A stretch of 64,000 bases of DNA from SIG307 sp964545045 (GTDB taxonomy: Bacteria; Bacillota; Clostridia; Lachnospirales; Lachnospiraceae). The position numbers and the translations under genes are program-made. Where the stretch lies: contig CAZJEN010000020.1 in the NCBI GenBank assembly GCA_964545045.1, positions 1 through 64,000 of the forward strand. Direction: 5' to 3'. Under the pieces are notes generated by a model. It did no database searches. It was not told where the DNA came from and saw only the letters and a list, made by a program, of their open reading frames with translations. Positions 31,515 through 40,367 of the stretch are shown piece by piece. Numbering within the stretch: the first letter of the stretch is position 1; every line of letters starts with the position of its first letter.

Positions 31515-32386
31515 TACTCAAAATCATACGCTTCTTTTAGCTCGGTTACAATCAGTACCTCGTCTAACCGTTCAAAGTCTACCGCTGGTATTAAATACGC
31601 GGTCTTTGTCATGTTGCTGGAATCCACCTGAATGTTCTGAATGTAGCCTATGAGAATTCCTTGCAAATACTTATCACTGATATGTGACGTAACAATTTCG
31701 GAATTCTCCTTAAAGGACGCATCCATGGAAATCATTTCCACACGAATCACTCCATGCTCCTTCATCAGCTTCAAATCTCCGGATACAATACAAGTATCCT
31801 GTGTCTCGATAGACATTCCACTGACATTATAGTTATCGTCGATAATGGAACGTATTCTCGCCCAGTTTTTTCCTGTTTCGGATACAATTCCCACCAGACC
31901 GTTACCGGCCATTACATTCATTCCGGCCACAATACCGTCTTCACTGCCTTTGTCTACAATAAAGCTATAAAACCAATTGTTGGTATCGCTGGCAATCACT
32001 CTTGCCGCCACCTTATCGTAATCCGTATATTTGGCATCCAGTTCATACAAGCGGCGCAATCCGTCCAACTCGTATTTATCCTGAGTCAACTGCTGGTTTA
32101 CGGCCGTCAGTGCTTGTATTTTTTCTTTTAACTGCTCATTCTCCGCACGAAGCTTTTTCACACTTCGAAAGGCCTGCAGGCGGTCGGAAATCCCCCTCCC
32201 GACACTGTTGATTCCCCGTTGCATCGGTGAAATCACATTTCCCGTAAAGGTCTTTACTCCGGAAAAGCGGTCCGGAAAACGATAGGAAACAAACATCAGT
32301 ACAACGCAAAGAATGATGCAGAATATCCATAAATACTTCGGATTGAACTCAAAGTCGCTCCGTCTTCTCCTTCTGCGACGTTTCAT
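31514..32386 (-). CDS. mreC: Rod shape-determining protein MreC
   Basis: 290 aa. Very basic N-terminus (K-R-R-R-R-R-R-R), one membrane helix (about residues 16-33), a coiled coil (about 65-110) and two beta-barrel domains. Visible motifs include V-I-A-S-D-T-N-N-W-F, V-D-K-G-S-E-D-G-I and G-L-V-G-I-V-S-E-T. MreC is the extracytoplasmic scaffold of the elongation complex. It is placed between mreB and mreD as usual. Confidence 0.95.
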   Translation of the reverse strand: MKRRRRRRRSDFEFNPKYLWIFCIILCVVLMFVSYRFPDRFSGVKTFTGNVISPMQRGINSVGRGISDRLQAFRSVKKLRAENEQLKEKIQALTAVNQQLTQDKYELDGLRRLYELDAKYTDYDKVAARVIASDTNNWFYSFIVDKGSEDGIVAGMNVMAGNGLVGIVSETGKNWARIRSIIDDNYNVSGMSIETQDTCIVSGDLKLMKEHGVIRVEMISMDASFKENSEIVTSHISDKYLQGILIGYIQNIQVDSSNMTKTAYLIPAVDFERLDEVLIVTELKEAYDFE

Positions 32387-32392
32387 TCTTTA

Positions 32393-33424
32393 TCAACCTC
32401 CGTTTGCCATCTTGTCCAGGGTCAATCGCAAATCACTGTATTTGCCGTTCTCCAAAATCTTACCCAAACCCACAACTACCGTGTTTGCGGAATTTTCACA
32501 AACATGAATGTCAAGCTCCGTCTCCTGAGCAAACAGCTTGTCCAAATCCTTAATATTTGCGGAGCCGCCGGTCAAATAGATACCGGTATCCAAAATATCG
32601 GATGCAATTTCCGGAGGAGTTCTCTCCAAAATCATCTTTACGGCATCTACGATGGAACGCAAATGCTCTTCGATGGATTCGTAAACAAAGGCTGAATCAA
32701 CCTCTGCCTCTACCGGAAGTCCGCTCATCACATCACGTCCGTATACACGAAGAGTCTTAACATCCTTCGGCGGCAACGCGCAGGAAAGCTCCTTCTTAAT
32801 CAGCTCTGCAGTCTTACTGCCGATGATGAGGTTGTATCTTTTCTTTACACAGTTGATAATGGTATCATCGAGACGGGTACCGCCGATGTTTACCTTCTTG
32901 CTGTTAACGATACCGCCGAGAGCCATAACCGCAATCTCGGTAGTCTCCGCACCGATATCCACAACCATGATACCGTTGGCAGTCATAACCTCAAGTCCCG
33001 CACCGATGGCATTGGCTACCGGCTTATGAACCGCACGCACCTTATCCTTTTTCGGCTTTGCGGAAGAACTCCAAAGCAAATCATAGAATGCACGGCACTC
33101 TACCTCACTGATATCACTCGGAATCGCAACGATAAACTCCGCGCCGTTTACCTTTCCGTGCTTGTCCGCTAAGGCGGTAAAAGAGGAATTAATCATGGCC
33201 AGCATATTTGCAAAATCCGCAATGACACCGTGCTTTACCGGAAACGTAACCTCAAAATTATCCGGGGTTCTGCCGTACATTTCAAAGGCCTCGTCTCCGA
33301 TTGCTTTTACGACTCCGTCACAGATGGCAACTACATTCTTCTCATCGAAAATGACACCCTCGTTTTTCTTATAAATCTTTAACATACTGGTGCCCAAATC
33401 TATTGCAAAAACTTTTGATGACAA
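32393..33424 (-). CDS. mreB: Actin-like rod shape-determining protein MreB (TTG start)
   Basis: 343 aa. MreB filaments orient lateral wall synthesis. The actin-fold phosphate loops I-D-L-G-T-S and V-V-D-I-G-A-E-T-T, and the adenosine motif L-T-G-G-S-A-N-I are present. The start codon is TTG at 33424, preceded by GGGAG about nine bases upstream; no better in-frame ATG exists before the conserved N-terminus. The gene has its own promoter (33467-33495) between radC and mreB. Confidence 0.95.
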   Translation of the reverse strand: MSSKVFAIDLGTSMLKIYKKNEGVIFDEKNVVAICDGVVKAIGDEAFEMYGRTPDNFEVTFPVKHGVIADFANMLAMINSSFTALADKHGKVNGAEFIVAIPSDISEVECRAFYDLLWSSSAKPKKDKVRAVHKPVANAIGAGLEVMTANGIMVVDIGAETTEIAVMALGGIVNSKKVNIGGTRLDDTIINCVKKRYNLIIGSKTAELIKKELSCALPPKDVKTLRVYGRDVMSGLPVEAEVDSAFVYESIEEHLRSIVDAVKMILERTPPEIASDILDTGIYLTGGSANIKDLDKLFAQETELDIHVCENSANTVVVGLGKILENGKYSDLRLTLDKMANGG

Positions 33425-33466
33425 CTTTCAAATCTCCCTTCGCATAGTATTTCGTTATTCTATCAT

Positions 33467-33495
33467 AGTGTACCACTTTTTCCTATTTATTTCAA
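33467..33495 (-). promoter_or_regulatory. Promoter of the mreB operon
   Basis: On the minus strand TTGAAA (33495-33490) and TACACT (33472-33467) are spaced 17 bp. It can drive mreB through the carboxypeptidase gene independently of radC. Confidence 0.75.
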
Positions 33496-33525
33496 TAATT
33501 TCTTTGTCCTATATTTTGACAAATA

Positions 33526-34224
33526 TTACTGTAAAAACCCCTTTTCCATCATACTGAAATAACACTTATCCCCCACCACGATATGGTCACGAAGCTCCAA
33601 ACCCACCATTTCACAGGCTTTTGCCAGCTTCCGGGTCACCTCGATATCCGCCGTACTCGGAAACGGGACACCGCTGGGATGATTATGAAGCAAAATCAAA
33701 AAAACCGCTTCATACCGAAGGGCAACGCATAGCACCTCTCTCGGCTCCAGTACGGCCATATTCACCGTTCCCTGGGAAATCACTTCGTCAGCAATCTTAC
33801 GTCCCTTCGTGTCCAACATCAACAGAACAATCTGCTCCGTGCGACAATGCCGCAGCCGTTCCATATATGCTCCTGCAATACTTTCCGGGGTACGAAACAC
33901 TTCTTTTTCGTCATCCACCGCAGCATGCATCCGTTTGGCCAGCTCTGCCACACAGCACAGCTGAATTGCCTTAACCTTGCCGATGCCTCTGATTTTCTGA
34001 AGTTCCTGTCGGGAATAATAGTGAAGGGCAGACAGCCCTTTCTTGGCTCCGGGACGGTCAAGGACGCGAATTGCCAGATCAACCGCCCGCTCTTTCTTTG
34101 TACCGGTGCGGATAATTACCGCCAACAGCTCCGCATCCGATAAAGCTCCCGGACCGAAACGTTCACACTTTTCGTAAGGACGTTCCGATACCGGAAGTTC
34201 TTTTTGTGTCAAAAACTGATTCAT
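33526..34224 (-). CDS. radC: RadC-family JAMM-domain protein
   Basis: 232 aa. An N-terminal helix-hairpin-helix part (R-G-I-G-K-V-K-A, about residues 79-86) precedes a JAMM/MPN metal-binding domain. Its motif is L-H-N-H-P-S-G then S-T-A-D, with His180, His182 and Asp193. Despite its name, its role in DNA repair is not established. It stands upstream of mreB, as in Bacillus and many clostridia, and the position supports the identification. Confidence 0.93.
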   Translation of the reverse strand: MNQFLTQKELPVSERPYEKCERFGPGALSDAELLAVIIRTGTKKERAVDLAIRVLDRPGAKKGLSALHYYSRQELQKIRGIGKVKAIQLCCVAELAKRMHAAVDDEKEVFRTPESIAGAYMERLRHCRTEQIVLLMLDTKGRKIADEVISQGTVNMAVLEPREVLCVALRYEAVFLILLHNHPSGVPFPSTADIEVTRKLAKACEMVGLELRDHIVVGDKCYFSMMEKGFLQ

Positions 34225-34257
34225 AAGCCTCCTTCTCTTGCGAAAAGGAACCGAAAA

Positions 34258-34518
34258 TTAAAGCTTTCTGTAAATCAAAAACGCTATCACAACACCGATA
34301 ATGCTGGCAATGGAAATCTTAATGGATAACCCAAAGGTAAGCACAAGAACACCCAGGTTCAAAACAAAGGAACCTCCGTCGGTGCCGATTCCGAAAGTCA
34401 TGCCGTAATCCAACCATGACAACCAGGAAATATCACGTGTCAAATAGCCTAAAAAGCCGCCGATTACCACGCCGCAAAGCATTAAAAGCAGCAAAACCCA
34501 AGCCTTTCCGGTTTTCAT
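34258..34518 (-). CDS. DUF4321-family small membrane protein
   Basis: 86 aa with three hydrophobic segments (about residues 7-27, 43-66 and 67-83) and the conserved pieces G-G-F-L-G-Y-L and F-V-L-N-L-G-V-L-V-L-T-F-G-L-S-I-K-I. DUF4321 proteins are found next to radC-mre in clostridia; function is unknown, probably membrane or envelope related. The start at 34518 uses AGAGGG six bases upstream. A longer frame to 34584 is unsupported. Confidence 0.8.
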   Translation of the reverse strand: MKTGKAWVLLLLMLCGVVIGGFLGYLTRDISWLSWLDYGMTFGIGTDGGSFVLNLGVLVLTFGLSIKISIASIIGVVIAFLIYRKL

Positions 34519-34623
34519 AAACATCCCTCTTTTCTGTAAATTCTCCCTATCGTCGATTATACCACAAATCGAAAATTTGTTCAATCGTTTTTCTATGCTT
34601 TCTCATTGTTTTTCTCACAGAGA

Positions 34624-34653
34624 AAGGCGGCTCTCCTTCAAAACAGCCGCCTT
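34624..34653 (-). terminator. Terminator after the ynbB-type gene
   Basis: AAGGCGGCT (34624-34632) and AGCCGCCTT (34645-34653) form a 9-bp GC-rich stem. On the minus strand it is followed by TTCTCTGTG, only moderately T-rich. Confidence 0.7.
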
Positions 34654-34714
34654 CTGCCTATTGTTATTTTTATTTCTGTTATTCCTTCTCGGCTATGCTT
34701 ATGTCGTCCATTAT

Positions 34715-36001
34715 TTATTTGAGAATCAAGCCTTTCTCATATAATTTCTGTACGGAATTCATAATACCGAACTTCGCATGATACCAGGTCAGACCGCCCT
34801 GGAAGTACACGTTGTACGGCTCTGCCACCGGTCCGTCTGCGGAAAGTTCGATGGAAGCTCCCTGAATGAACGCACCTGCCGCCATAATGACATCATCGTG
34901 ATAGCCCGGCATTGCCCACGGTTCCGGCACCACATAGCTGTCTACCGGCGCAGCCTCCTGAATACCGTGACAGAAGGCAAGCATTGCTTCACGGCTTTCC
35001 AAGGTCACCGCCTGAATAATATCAAAGCGTTCTTCCTTTCCTCTCGGAACACACTTAAAACCAAGCTTTTCATAGATATTTGCCGCATAAATCGCACCCT
35101 TAAGCGCTCCGGCAACCACCGTCGGTGCCATGAAAAGTCCCTGGAAGAAGGAACGATTGAGCCCGAGACTTGCGCCAACTTCCTTACCGAGGCCCGGTGC
35201 TGTCAAACGGTATGCGCAATTGTCCACATACTCTTTCTTACCGACGATATAACCGCCGATCGGAGCCAGTCCGCCCCCCGGATTCTTGATAAGAGAACCG
35301 ACACAAAGGTCTGCTCCCACATCCGTCGGCTCAATGACCTCCACAAACTCACCGTAGCAGTTATCTACCATACAAATCACATCCGATTTCACCATCTTGA
35401 TGTAAGAAATCAGCACGCCGATTCTGCCTGCAGACAAAGTCGGTCTCGTCTGGTAGCCCTTGGAACGCTGAATCGCAATGAGTTTTGTCTTCTCGTTAAT
35501 GGCTTCCTTAATCTTGTCAAAGTCAAAATTGCCGTTCGGCAACAAATCCACCTGCTTATAGGTGATACCGTACTCCGCAAGGGAGCCCTTCGTCTCACGA
35601 ATACCGATGACCCCCTCCAAGGTATCGTACGGCTTGCCCGTCGGAGACAAAATTTCATCTCCCGGACGCAAATTCGCAGATAAAGCAATGGTCAGCGCAT
35701 GGGTACCGGACACCAGATTCGGGCGCACCAACGCACTCTCCGTATGAAATACATCGGCATACACATCTTCTAAAGTATCTCTGCCCAAATCATCATAGCC
35801 GTAGCCGGTAGAATCGTTAAAATGGGTATCGGACACCTTGTTTTTCCGCATAGCAGCCAGCACCTTTAACTGGTTGTACTCCGCCACCTCATCAATGGCC
35901 TGAAAACGCTCCTTTAAGGATTCTTCCACTTCATTGCATAAATCGAATACCTTATCGTCAATTTTGCAGTCCTTGTACATCAGTCTTAAATAGTCGTTCA
36001 T
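34715..36001 (-). CDS. ynbB: Methionine gamma-lyase-related PLP enzyme (YnbB / aluminium-resistance family)
   Basis: 428 aa. This PLP-dependent fold-type I enzyme belongs to the Met_gamma_lyase/aluminium-resistance family. The N-terminal Y-G-Y-D-D-L-G-R segment, S-G-T-H-A-L and D-N-C-Y-G-E-F are typical. The PLP lysine is in S-L-I-K-N-P-G-G-G. The family's substrate is not settled. It usually neighbours miaA and lexA in clostridia; here accessory genes separate it from miaA. The start at 36001 uses AGGAG upstream of the ATG. Confidence 0.92.
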   Translation of the reverse strand: MNDYLRLMYKDCKIDDKVFDLCNEVEESLKERFQAIDEVAEYNQLKVLAAMRKNKVSDTHFNDSTGYGYDDLGRDTLEDVYADVFHTESALVRPNLVSGTHALTIALSANLRPGDEILSPTGKPYDTLEGVIGIRETKGSLAEYGITYKQVDLLPNGNFDFDKIKEAINEKTKLIAIQRSKGYQTRPTLSAGRIGVLISYIKMVKSDVICMVDNCYGEFVEVIEPTDVGADLCVGSLIKNPGGGLAPIGGYIVGKKEYVDNCAYRLTAPGLGKEVGASLGLNRSFFQGLFMAPTVVAGALKGAIYAANIYEKLGFKCVPRGKEERFDIIQAVTLESREAMLAFCHGIQEAAPVDSYVVPEPWAMPGYHDDVIMAAGAFIQGASIELSADGPVAEPYNVYFQGGLTWYHAKFGIMNSVQKLYEKGLILK

Positions 36002-36063
36002 GGTAAAATCTCCTGTATGTAATATTTTAGTTGACATAAATAATTTATGGATATTTTTGTGCT

Positions 36064-36483
36064 TTATAAAACTCCCCGTTTATCCGCTTCCACAATCAAC
36101 TTTGGCTGAATATCCGGATAGGTCCAGTTCTTTGGTAATTCTTCTGTCAAAACAATCTGCTCGATTTCACTGTGAAGCTCCTTTTCAAAGGAAGTCACCT
36201 CGGCATAGTATAACATCCCAAAGGTTTCTTGTCCACTATCTTTTTGCACGGAATACACACAAACCGGTTTTATCTCATACTCCATCGCTCCTGTTTCCTC
36301 GTAAAGCTCCCGTTTTGCGGTCTCTTCAATAGTCTCCCCGGCTTCCCGGTGACCGCCCGGAACTTCGAAGGTAGACCTTTCTTTGTGCTTACATATCACC
36401 CATTTCCCGGCACTTTTGGTGATGATGACGGCAAATTTCAGAAGTGTATCGTCCACCGTATCATAAAACTTCACTTGTGTCAT
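36064..36483 (-). CDS. Nudix hydrolase
   Basis: 139 aa. A complete Nudix box is visible: G-x5-E-x7-R-E-L-x-E-E-x-G (starting G-H-R-E-A-G-E and ending E-L-Y-E-E-T-G-A, about residues 44-66). Nudix enzymes hydrolyse nucleoside diphosphates linked to another moiety; the substrate cannot be read here. AGGAG lies six bases before the ATG. It lies in a run of small accessory enzymes between ynbB and miaA. Confidence 0.9.
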   Translation of the reverse strand: MTQVKFYDTVDDTLLKFAVIITKSAGKWVICKHKERSTFEVPGGHREAGETIEETAKRELYEETGAMEYEIKPVCVYSVQKDSGQETFGMLYYAEVTSFEKELHSEIEQIVLTEELPKNWTYPDIQPKLIVEADKRGVL

Positions 36484-36536
36484 GTTTTAGCTCCTTTTCC
36501 TGCGCAAAACGCCTGTCCCTTATATGCCGTGTCATC

Positions 36537-37028
36537 TTACAACTCATGATAATACGGACAAATGTCCTCAAAATGTCCGTCCTTCATCCGAAATCCCTTC
36601 GGAATCACCCCGAGTGGCACAAATCCGAGACGTTCATACAAATGTCTGGCATGAATATTAGAGGCCACGACTGCATTAAACTGCATTACACCAAATCCAT
36701 GTACTTTTGCCTGTTCCAGACTGTCCGACACCAATTTTTCTCCGATATGAAGACCTCTGCTTTCTCTGCTTACCGCATAACTGGCATTGCAGATATGCCC
36801 GCAGCGTCCGATATTATTGGGATGCAGGATATAAAGTCCTACAACCTGTCCCGACTCCGTATCCTCCGCAACGCCGTTATAGGTCTGCGACCCGAAGAAC
36901 GCCGCTCCGGTTGCTTCGTCCAAAAACTCTTCCTGAGGGAAGGCAATACCTTCCTCCACCACTTCATTCCAAATCCGAATCATATCCGGCAAATCCTTGG
37001 ATTGATATTCTCTCACAGTAATCTTCAT
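36537..37028 (-). CDS. GNAT-family N-acetyltransferase
   Basis: 163 aa. Acetyl-CoA-binding features R-G-L-H-I-G-E-K-L-V (about residues 89-98) and the C-terminal L-Y-E-R-L-G-F-V-P-L-G match Gcn5-related acetyltransferases, close to the phosphinothricin/amino-acid acetylating group. The substrate is unknown. The ATG at 37028 is preferred to a GTG at 37034. The ribosome binding site is weak. Confidence 0.87.
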   Translation of the reverse strand: MKITVREYQSKDLPDMIRIWNEVVEEGIAFPQEEFLDEATGAAFFGSQTYNGVAEDTESGQVVGLYILHPNNIGRCGHICNASYAVSRESRGLHIGEKLVSDSLEQAKVHGFGVMQFNAVVASNIHARHLYERLGFVPLGVIPKGFRMKDGHFEDICPYYHEL

Positions 37029-37079
37029 AAACACTCTGCTTTCTCAAAATAGTCGTCTCGCAACATTCCCATACCTTTG

Positions 37080-37628
37080 TCACACCTGAAAAAAACTTAC
37101 AATATTTTCTACACCTTCCACCGCCTGTGCATCCTCTATTGCCGGCACTCTGTCCGTATTATGAGAACAAACAAGAGGATAAATTTCCTTACAATTCATA
37201 TTCCTTAACAGCGTCTTTGCAGTCTCGTAAGCCTTATCCGGCTTGCCGTCACCGCCACCTACCAAAAGCACAGCTCCCTTCTTCGAGGTAAGTCCACTCT
37301 CTTCCTTACGAAAGAATCTGCCGCAAAAATAGGTCTGCAGCCGACTTCCTACGGACAACATAGGCCCCGTCAGCTCCGAAAAATACACAGGCGATGCAAT
37401 CAGCACATTGTCGCAATCCTTGAGATATTCATAAACCTCTTGCATCTCATCCTTGATGGCACAGCCGCTGTGCGTCTTACAAAAGCGGCAATCCAGGCAA
37501 GGAGAAATGTTCGCACGGTAGGTGTCTACAATCTTGTATTCCCCCGGCAACCGTTCAATTAAATGCTTTAATAAGCTTACGGTATCACCGTTCTTCCGGG
37601 GAGAACCGTTAAAAATCAAGGTTTTCAT
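37080..37628 (-). CDS. Flavodoxin-family NAD(P)H-dependent oxidoreductase
   Basis: 182 aa. The FMN-binding start F-N-G-S-P-R-K-N-G-D-T and the S-P-V-Y-F motif are typical of NADPH-dependent FMN reductases and iron-sulfur flavoproteins. A cysteine-rich stretch (C-L-D-C-R-F-C, about residues 44-50, and a Cys near 56) may bind an iron-sulfur cluster or be redox-active. AGGAGG lies just before the ATG. The partner is unknown. Confidence 0.88.
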   Translation of the reverse strand: MKTLIFNGSPRKNGDTVSLLKHLIERLPGEYKIVDTYRANISPCLDCRFCKTHSGCAIKDEMQEVYEYLKDCDNVLIASPVYFSELTGPMLSVGSRLQTYFCGRFFRKEESGLTSKKGAVLLVGGGDGKPDKAYETAKTLLRNMNCKEIYPLVCSHNTDRVPAIEDAQAVEGVENIVSFFQV

Positions 37629-37637
37629 AACTACCTC

Positions 37638-38075
37638 CTACTCAATGATACTTCCGTGAAAATGACACTCATAAATCAACCTGCCCTGATAACAGATGGT
37701 TTCATACCCCTGAAACCAAAAAAACTCCCCATCCACCGTACAATCATAAGTATAGTCACCGTTTTTATAATGCTCCGGTCCGCGAAATGGCTTATCTGCC
37801 GGCACCCTAAGCAGAGCTTCCTTTAAAAAATCGCCGCTAAAGTTCTCTCCGGTGACGCGTCCCGCATAGTTCATACTCCAGTAAGGCTTTCCATTTATCC
37901 ACAGAGCCTCTTCTCCTACAAACTTTCCTCCGCCAAGAAAAGTGTCATAGTACATATAATTGCCCTCGGAATACACCAAATCATGGGACTCCGGACGACA
38001 GGAGGTGGTTTCCGCGCCTTTGCCTGCGTAGGTCTTTTGTTTCGCTTTTATCAAAAATTTAATCAACTCGTTCAT
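37638..38075 (-). CDS. DUF5680-type protein of unknown function
   Basis: 145 aa, soluble. It matches the DUF5680 pattern I know from clostridia: F-L-I-K-A-K-Q-K-T-Y-A-G-K-G near the start, Y-Y-D-T-F-L-G-G-G-K-F-V-G-E-E, W-x-M-N-Y-A-G-R, F-R-G-P and F-x-G-Y-E in the second half. It probably has a small alpha-beta fold. No function is established. The start at 38075 is chosen over a GTG at 38084 by the GAGGTG spacing. Confidence 0.8.
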   Translation of the reverse strand: MNELIKFLIKAKQKTYAGKGAETTSCRPESHDLVYSEGNYMYYDTFLGGGKFVGEEALWINGKPYWSMNYAGRVTGENFSGDFLKEALLRVPADKPFRGPEHYKNGDYTYDCTVDGEFFWFQGYETICYQGRLIYECHFHGSIIE

Positions 38076-38092
38076 TTTATACACCTCGTTTA

Positions 38093-38392
38093 TTATGCTT
38101 TCGGCTCCTCAATATACCGCTCTACCCGAAGCCGAAGCTTGTACTTTTCCCGCAGCTTGGCAATCTCCTTCATCATCTCCGACTTATGGTGAATATCCAA
38201 TGCCTCCTGGTCTTTCCATCGGTCAATCAGAAGTACCGTCTCCGCATCCTCCATAGGAAAGAAATATTCGTAACGTTCGTTCCCTCCCTCCGCCCGAATC
38301 GCATCCACAATGCCACGGGCAGTCATTTCTTCCGCAAATTTACGGGCATTGCCGTTTTGTCCGGTGTAGTATAAATTTACCATGATGCTCAT
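38093..38392 (-). CDS. Antibiotic-biosynthesis-monooxygenase-fold protein
   Basis: 99 aa. The ABM ferredoxin-like fold shows Y-E-Y-F-F-P and L-L-I-D-R-W-K-D-Q-E-A-L-D-I-H-H. Such small proteins are often quinol monooxygenases or stand-alone ABM dimers. The start codon overlaps the stop of the upstream gene (ATGA), so the two are translationally coupled. Confidence 0.87.
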   Translation of the reverse strand: MSIMVNLYYTGQNGNARKFAEEMTARGIVDAIRAEGGNERYEYFFPMEDAETVLLIDRWKDQEALDIHHKSEMMKEIAKLREKYKLRLRVERYIEEPKA

Positions 38393-38895
38393 AATTCTTC
38401 CCCTCCCAAAAGCTTAAGTGTATTAAAAATCCTTTGACGAAACAGTTCAAAATCTCCGATATTCTTCACAAACGGCACATGAACAAACACCATCTTTGTC
38501 TTTAAAGCCTTCTCCTTAATGTACTTTAACCCGTTCCAATACAACCGATTGCAGTATGAAGTACCTGCATTCTGAGACATCTTTGCAGGAATGTCGTTTT
38601 GTTCAAACAACAGCCTTAATCTTTCACAGTCAAAGACAGTATCTGCACACACAACGCCGTCTCTTGCAGTAGTTTCAATGTGTACTTTATCTTTGATATT
38701 CGGTCGTTGACCGAAACTCAGAACATAGTCAAAGTGTACTTTTGAAAGCGTCTCAAGCAACAACTCGGAATCCTTTGCTTTGTCACTGGGCAAAACCAGT
38801 ATCGGAGCGTCTTTGAATCCATTAAAAAGCAACTTCGAGGAAGTCCCGTCAAAGACTGTGAGGAGGATGCTTTTATTTCTTTTCTTTGTATTCAT
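38389..38895 (-). CDS. Divergent pyroglutamyl-peptidase I (C15) family protein
   Basis: 168 aa, about 40 residues shorter than standard PCP. Catalytic residues fit the family: Glu74, Cys115 (N-A-G-T-S-Y-C-N) and His139 (F-V-H-V-P-F), with the usual 24-residue Cys-His spacing. The usual N-terminal P-F-G-G loop that helps bind pyroglutamate is missing, so substrate specificity may have shifted. The start at 38895 has GAGAGGG upstream; a longer frame to 39018 is not supported. Confidence 0.78.
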   Translation of the reverse strand: MNTKKRNKSILLTVFDGTSSKLLFNGFKDAPILVLPSDKAKDSELLLETLSKVHFDYVLSFGQRPNIKDKVHIETTARDGVVCADTVFDCERLRLLFEQNDIPAKMSQNAGTSYCNRLYWNGLKYIKEKALKTKMVFVHVPFVKNIGDFELFRQRIFNTLKLLGGEEL

Positions 38896-38953
38896 ACAGC
38901 TTTCCCTCTCCCTATTCCAATTAAAATTTGCATTTTTCATAGGAACTTTGCAA

Positions 38954-39538
38954 TCATTTTGCTTTTTTTCGTCCGAAATACCGCATAGTCCGCGCCCGGT
39001 AAGCCTGATATTCCTCACCGCACATCTTCTCCATGTGTACCTCTTCCTGTAAAATCTGCAAATGCAGCATTACCGCCGCCCATAAGGAAATGATCAGAAG
39101 CGGCACATTGAAAAACAACAGACAAAGCCCAAGATATAACAAATCAAAGCCTACAAAGGCCGGATTCCGGCTCCAGGCATAGATTCCGTTTGTAATCAGT
39201 GTTGTCTTTTCCTCAGGAATACCTACGCGCCAACTGGATTTCATCGTAATCGTAGCCATAGCAAAAAACAAAACTCCGACTGCACCAACTACAAATCCGG
39301 CGATTCGTACAGGAATCGGCAGGTGTTCTTTCACAAAAACTATGCTTACCACTTCCGCCACAATTACCAAAACCGTGGCAACACTCATAATCCGCTCAAT
39401 CAATAACACTTTTTTGGGCTTGTTCCCCGTGCCCATCTGGTTCGTTTTGATGGACTGTTTTTTCTGGATGACAAGCTTCGCTATGTAAAAGGTGTAAAAG
39501 ATGAGCAACAGTAAAACAGATAAAACTCGAAATATCAT
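38954..39538 (-). CDS. Isoprenylcysteine methyltransferase-like membrane protein
   Basis: 194 aa with four to five membrane helices. The C-terminal half has G-I-Y-A-W-S-R-N-P-A-F and the final E-E-x-H-M-E-K-M-C-G-E-E-Y-x-x-Y, typical of the ICMT/PEMT-like methyltransferase superfamily in bacteria, whose substrates are mostly unknown. GGAGGG precedes the ATG at 39538; a TTG start at 39550 is less likely. Confidence 0.85.
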   Translation of the reverse strand: MIFRVLSVLLLLIFYTFYIAKLVIQKKQSIKTNQMGTGNKPKKVLLIERIMSVATVLVIVAEVVSIVFVKEHLPIPVRIAGFVVGAVGVLFFAMATITMKSSWRVGIPEEKTTLITNGIYAWSRNPAFVGFDLLYLGLCLLFFNVPLLIISLWAAVMLHLQILQEEVHMEKMCGEEYQAYRARTMRYFGRKKAK

Positions 39539-39556
39539 ATAACCCTCCAACTATTT

Positions 39557-40354
39557 CTACTCCCTCAAAAAATCATAGATTCTCCGGTTAAAATCCTTCG
39601 CCTCTTCATATGCCGCATGACCTAAGTTTTCATACATATAGCACTCGCACTGCAGCTTTTCCGCAAGTTCTTCCGATGATTCTCCCGTCACAATTTTATC
39701 TTGCTTACCGCCAAGCACCAGCGCCGAACACTTGATTTTGTCCAGTTCATCATAAGTATTACAAGTCAGACACGCCTTGGCAAGGATAATAAAACGTCCG
39801 AAATCCTTCGGTTTACTGAACTTTGCCACAAATGGCACCATCAGCCTGTACTTTCTGATATAGGCATCCGAATACATTTTAAGCATCATATCCGAAACAA
39901 AGCCGTCAAAATCCCCTCGCTCCGCCATAGAAATCCAATCGGCAATGACCTGTTCTACCGTGGCATTGTTCCGTGACAAAGTCACTCCCAATACCAATTT
40001 ATGTACCAGTTCCGGATGGTCAATTGCAAGATACTGGGCAATCATACCTCCCTGTGAAACACCAAACACATCCGCATTCGAAAGTCCCAATAATTTCATC
40101 GCCTCTGCCGTATCCGCAGCAATATCTCGCACCGTATAACCTTCCGGAATATGCTCCTTGCGATCAAACACATGCACCCGGTATTCTTTCGCAAACATCC
40201 GGTACATGAAAGCCAAAGAAAGCCCGGCGCCTCTCACTCCTCGTACATTCAGTCCCGGAATCATAATCAGAGGCTTTGTTCCTCTTCCGAAGACAACATA
40301 ATCCATTGTGGTTGTTCCGAGCTGTAGTGTTTTCGTTTTTACATGATAGCACAT
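39557..40354 (-). CDS. Alpha/beta hydrolase
   Basis: 265 aa. The nucleophile elbow G-V-S-Q-G-G (Ser at about residue 100), an acid in G-G-K-Q-D-K-I-V and a late His in L-G-H-A-A-Y make up a full catalytic triad. Motifs resemble the small-ester or haloalkane-type alpha/beta hydrolases. The substrate is unknown. The start at 40354 has GGAGGT upstream; an earlier start at 40420 would overlap the neighbouring gene. Confidence 0.87.
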   Translation of the reverse strand: MCYHVKTKTLQLGTTTMDYVVFGRGTKPLIMIPGLNVRGVRGAGLSLAFMYRMFAKEYRVHVFDRKEHIPEGYTVRDIAADTAEAMKLLGLSNADVFGVSQGGMIAQYLAIDHPELVHKLVLGVTLSRNNATVEQVIADWISMAERGDFDGFVSDMMLKMYSDAYIRKYRLMVPFVAKFSKPKDFGRFIILAKACLTCNTYDELDKIKCSALVLGGKQDKIVTGESSEELAEKLQCECYMYENLGHAAYEEAKDFNRRIYDFLRE

Positions 40355-40367
40355 AAAGTAACCTCCG

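Noticed and set aside
34778..35683. 301-codon plus-strand ORF antisense to the ynbB-type gene
   Set aside because: Shadow of a conserved PLP enzyme; no ribosome binding site or recognisable domain.
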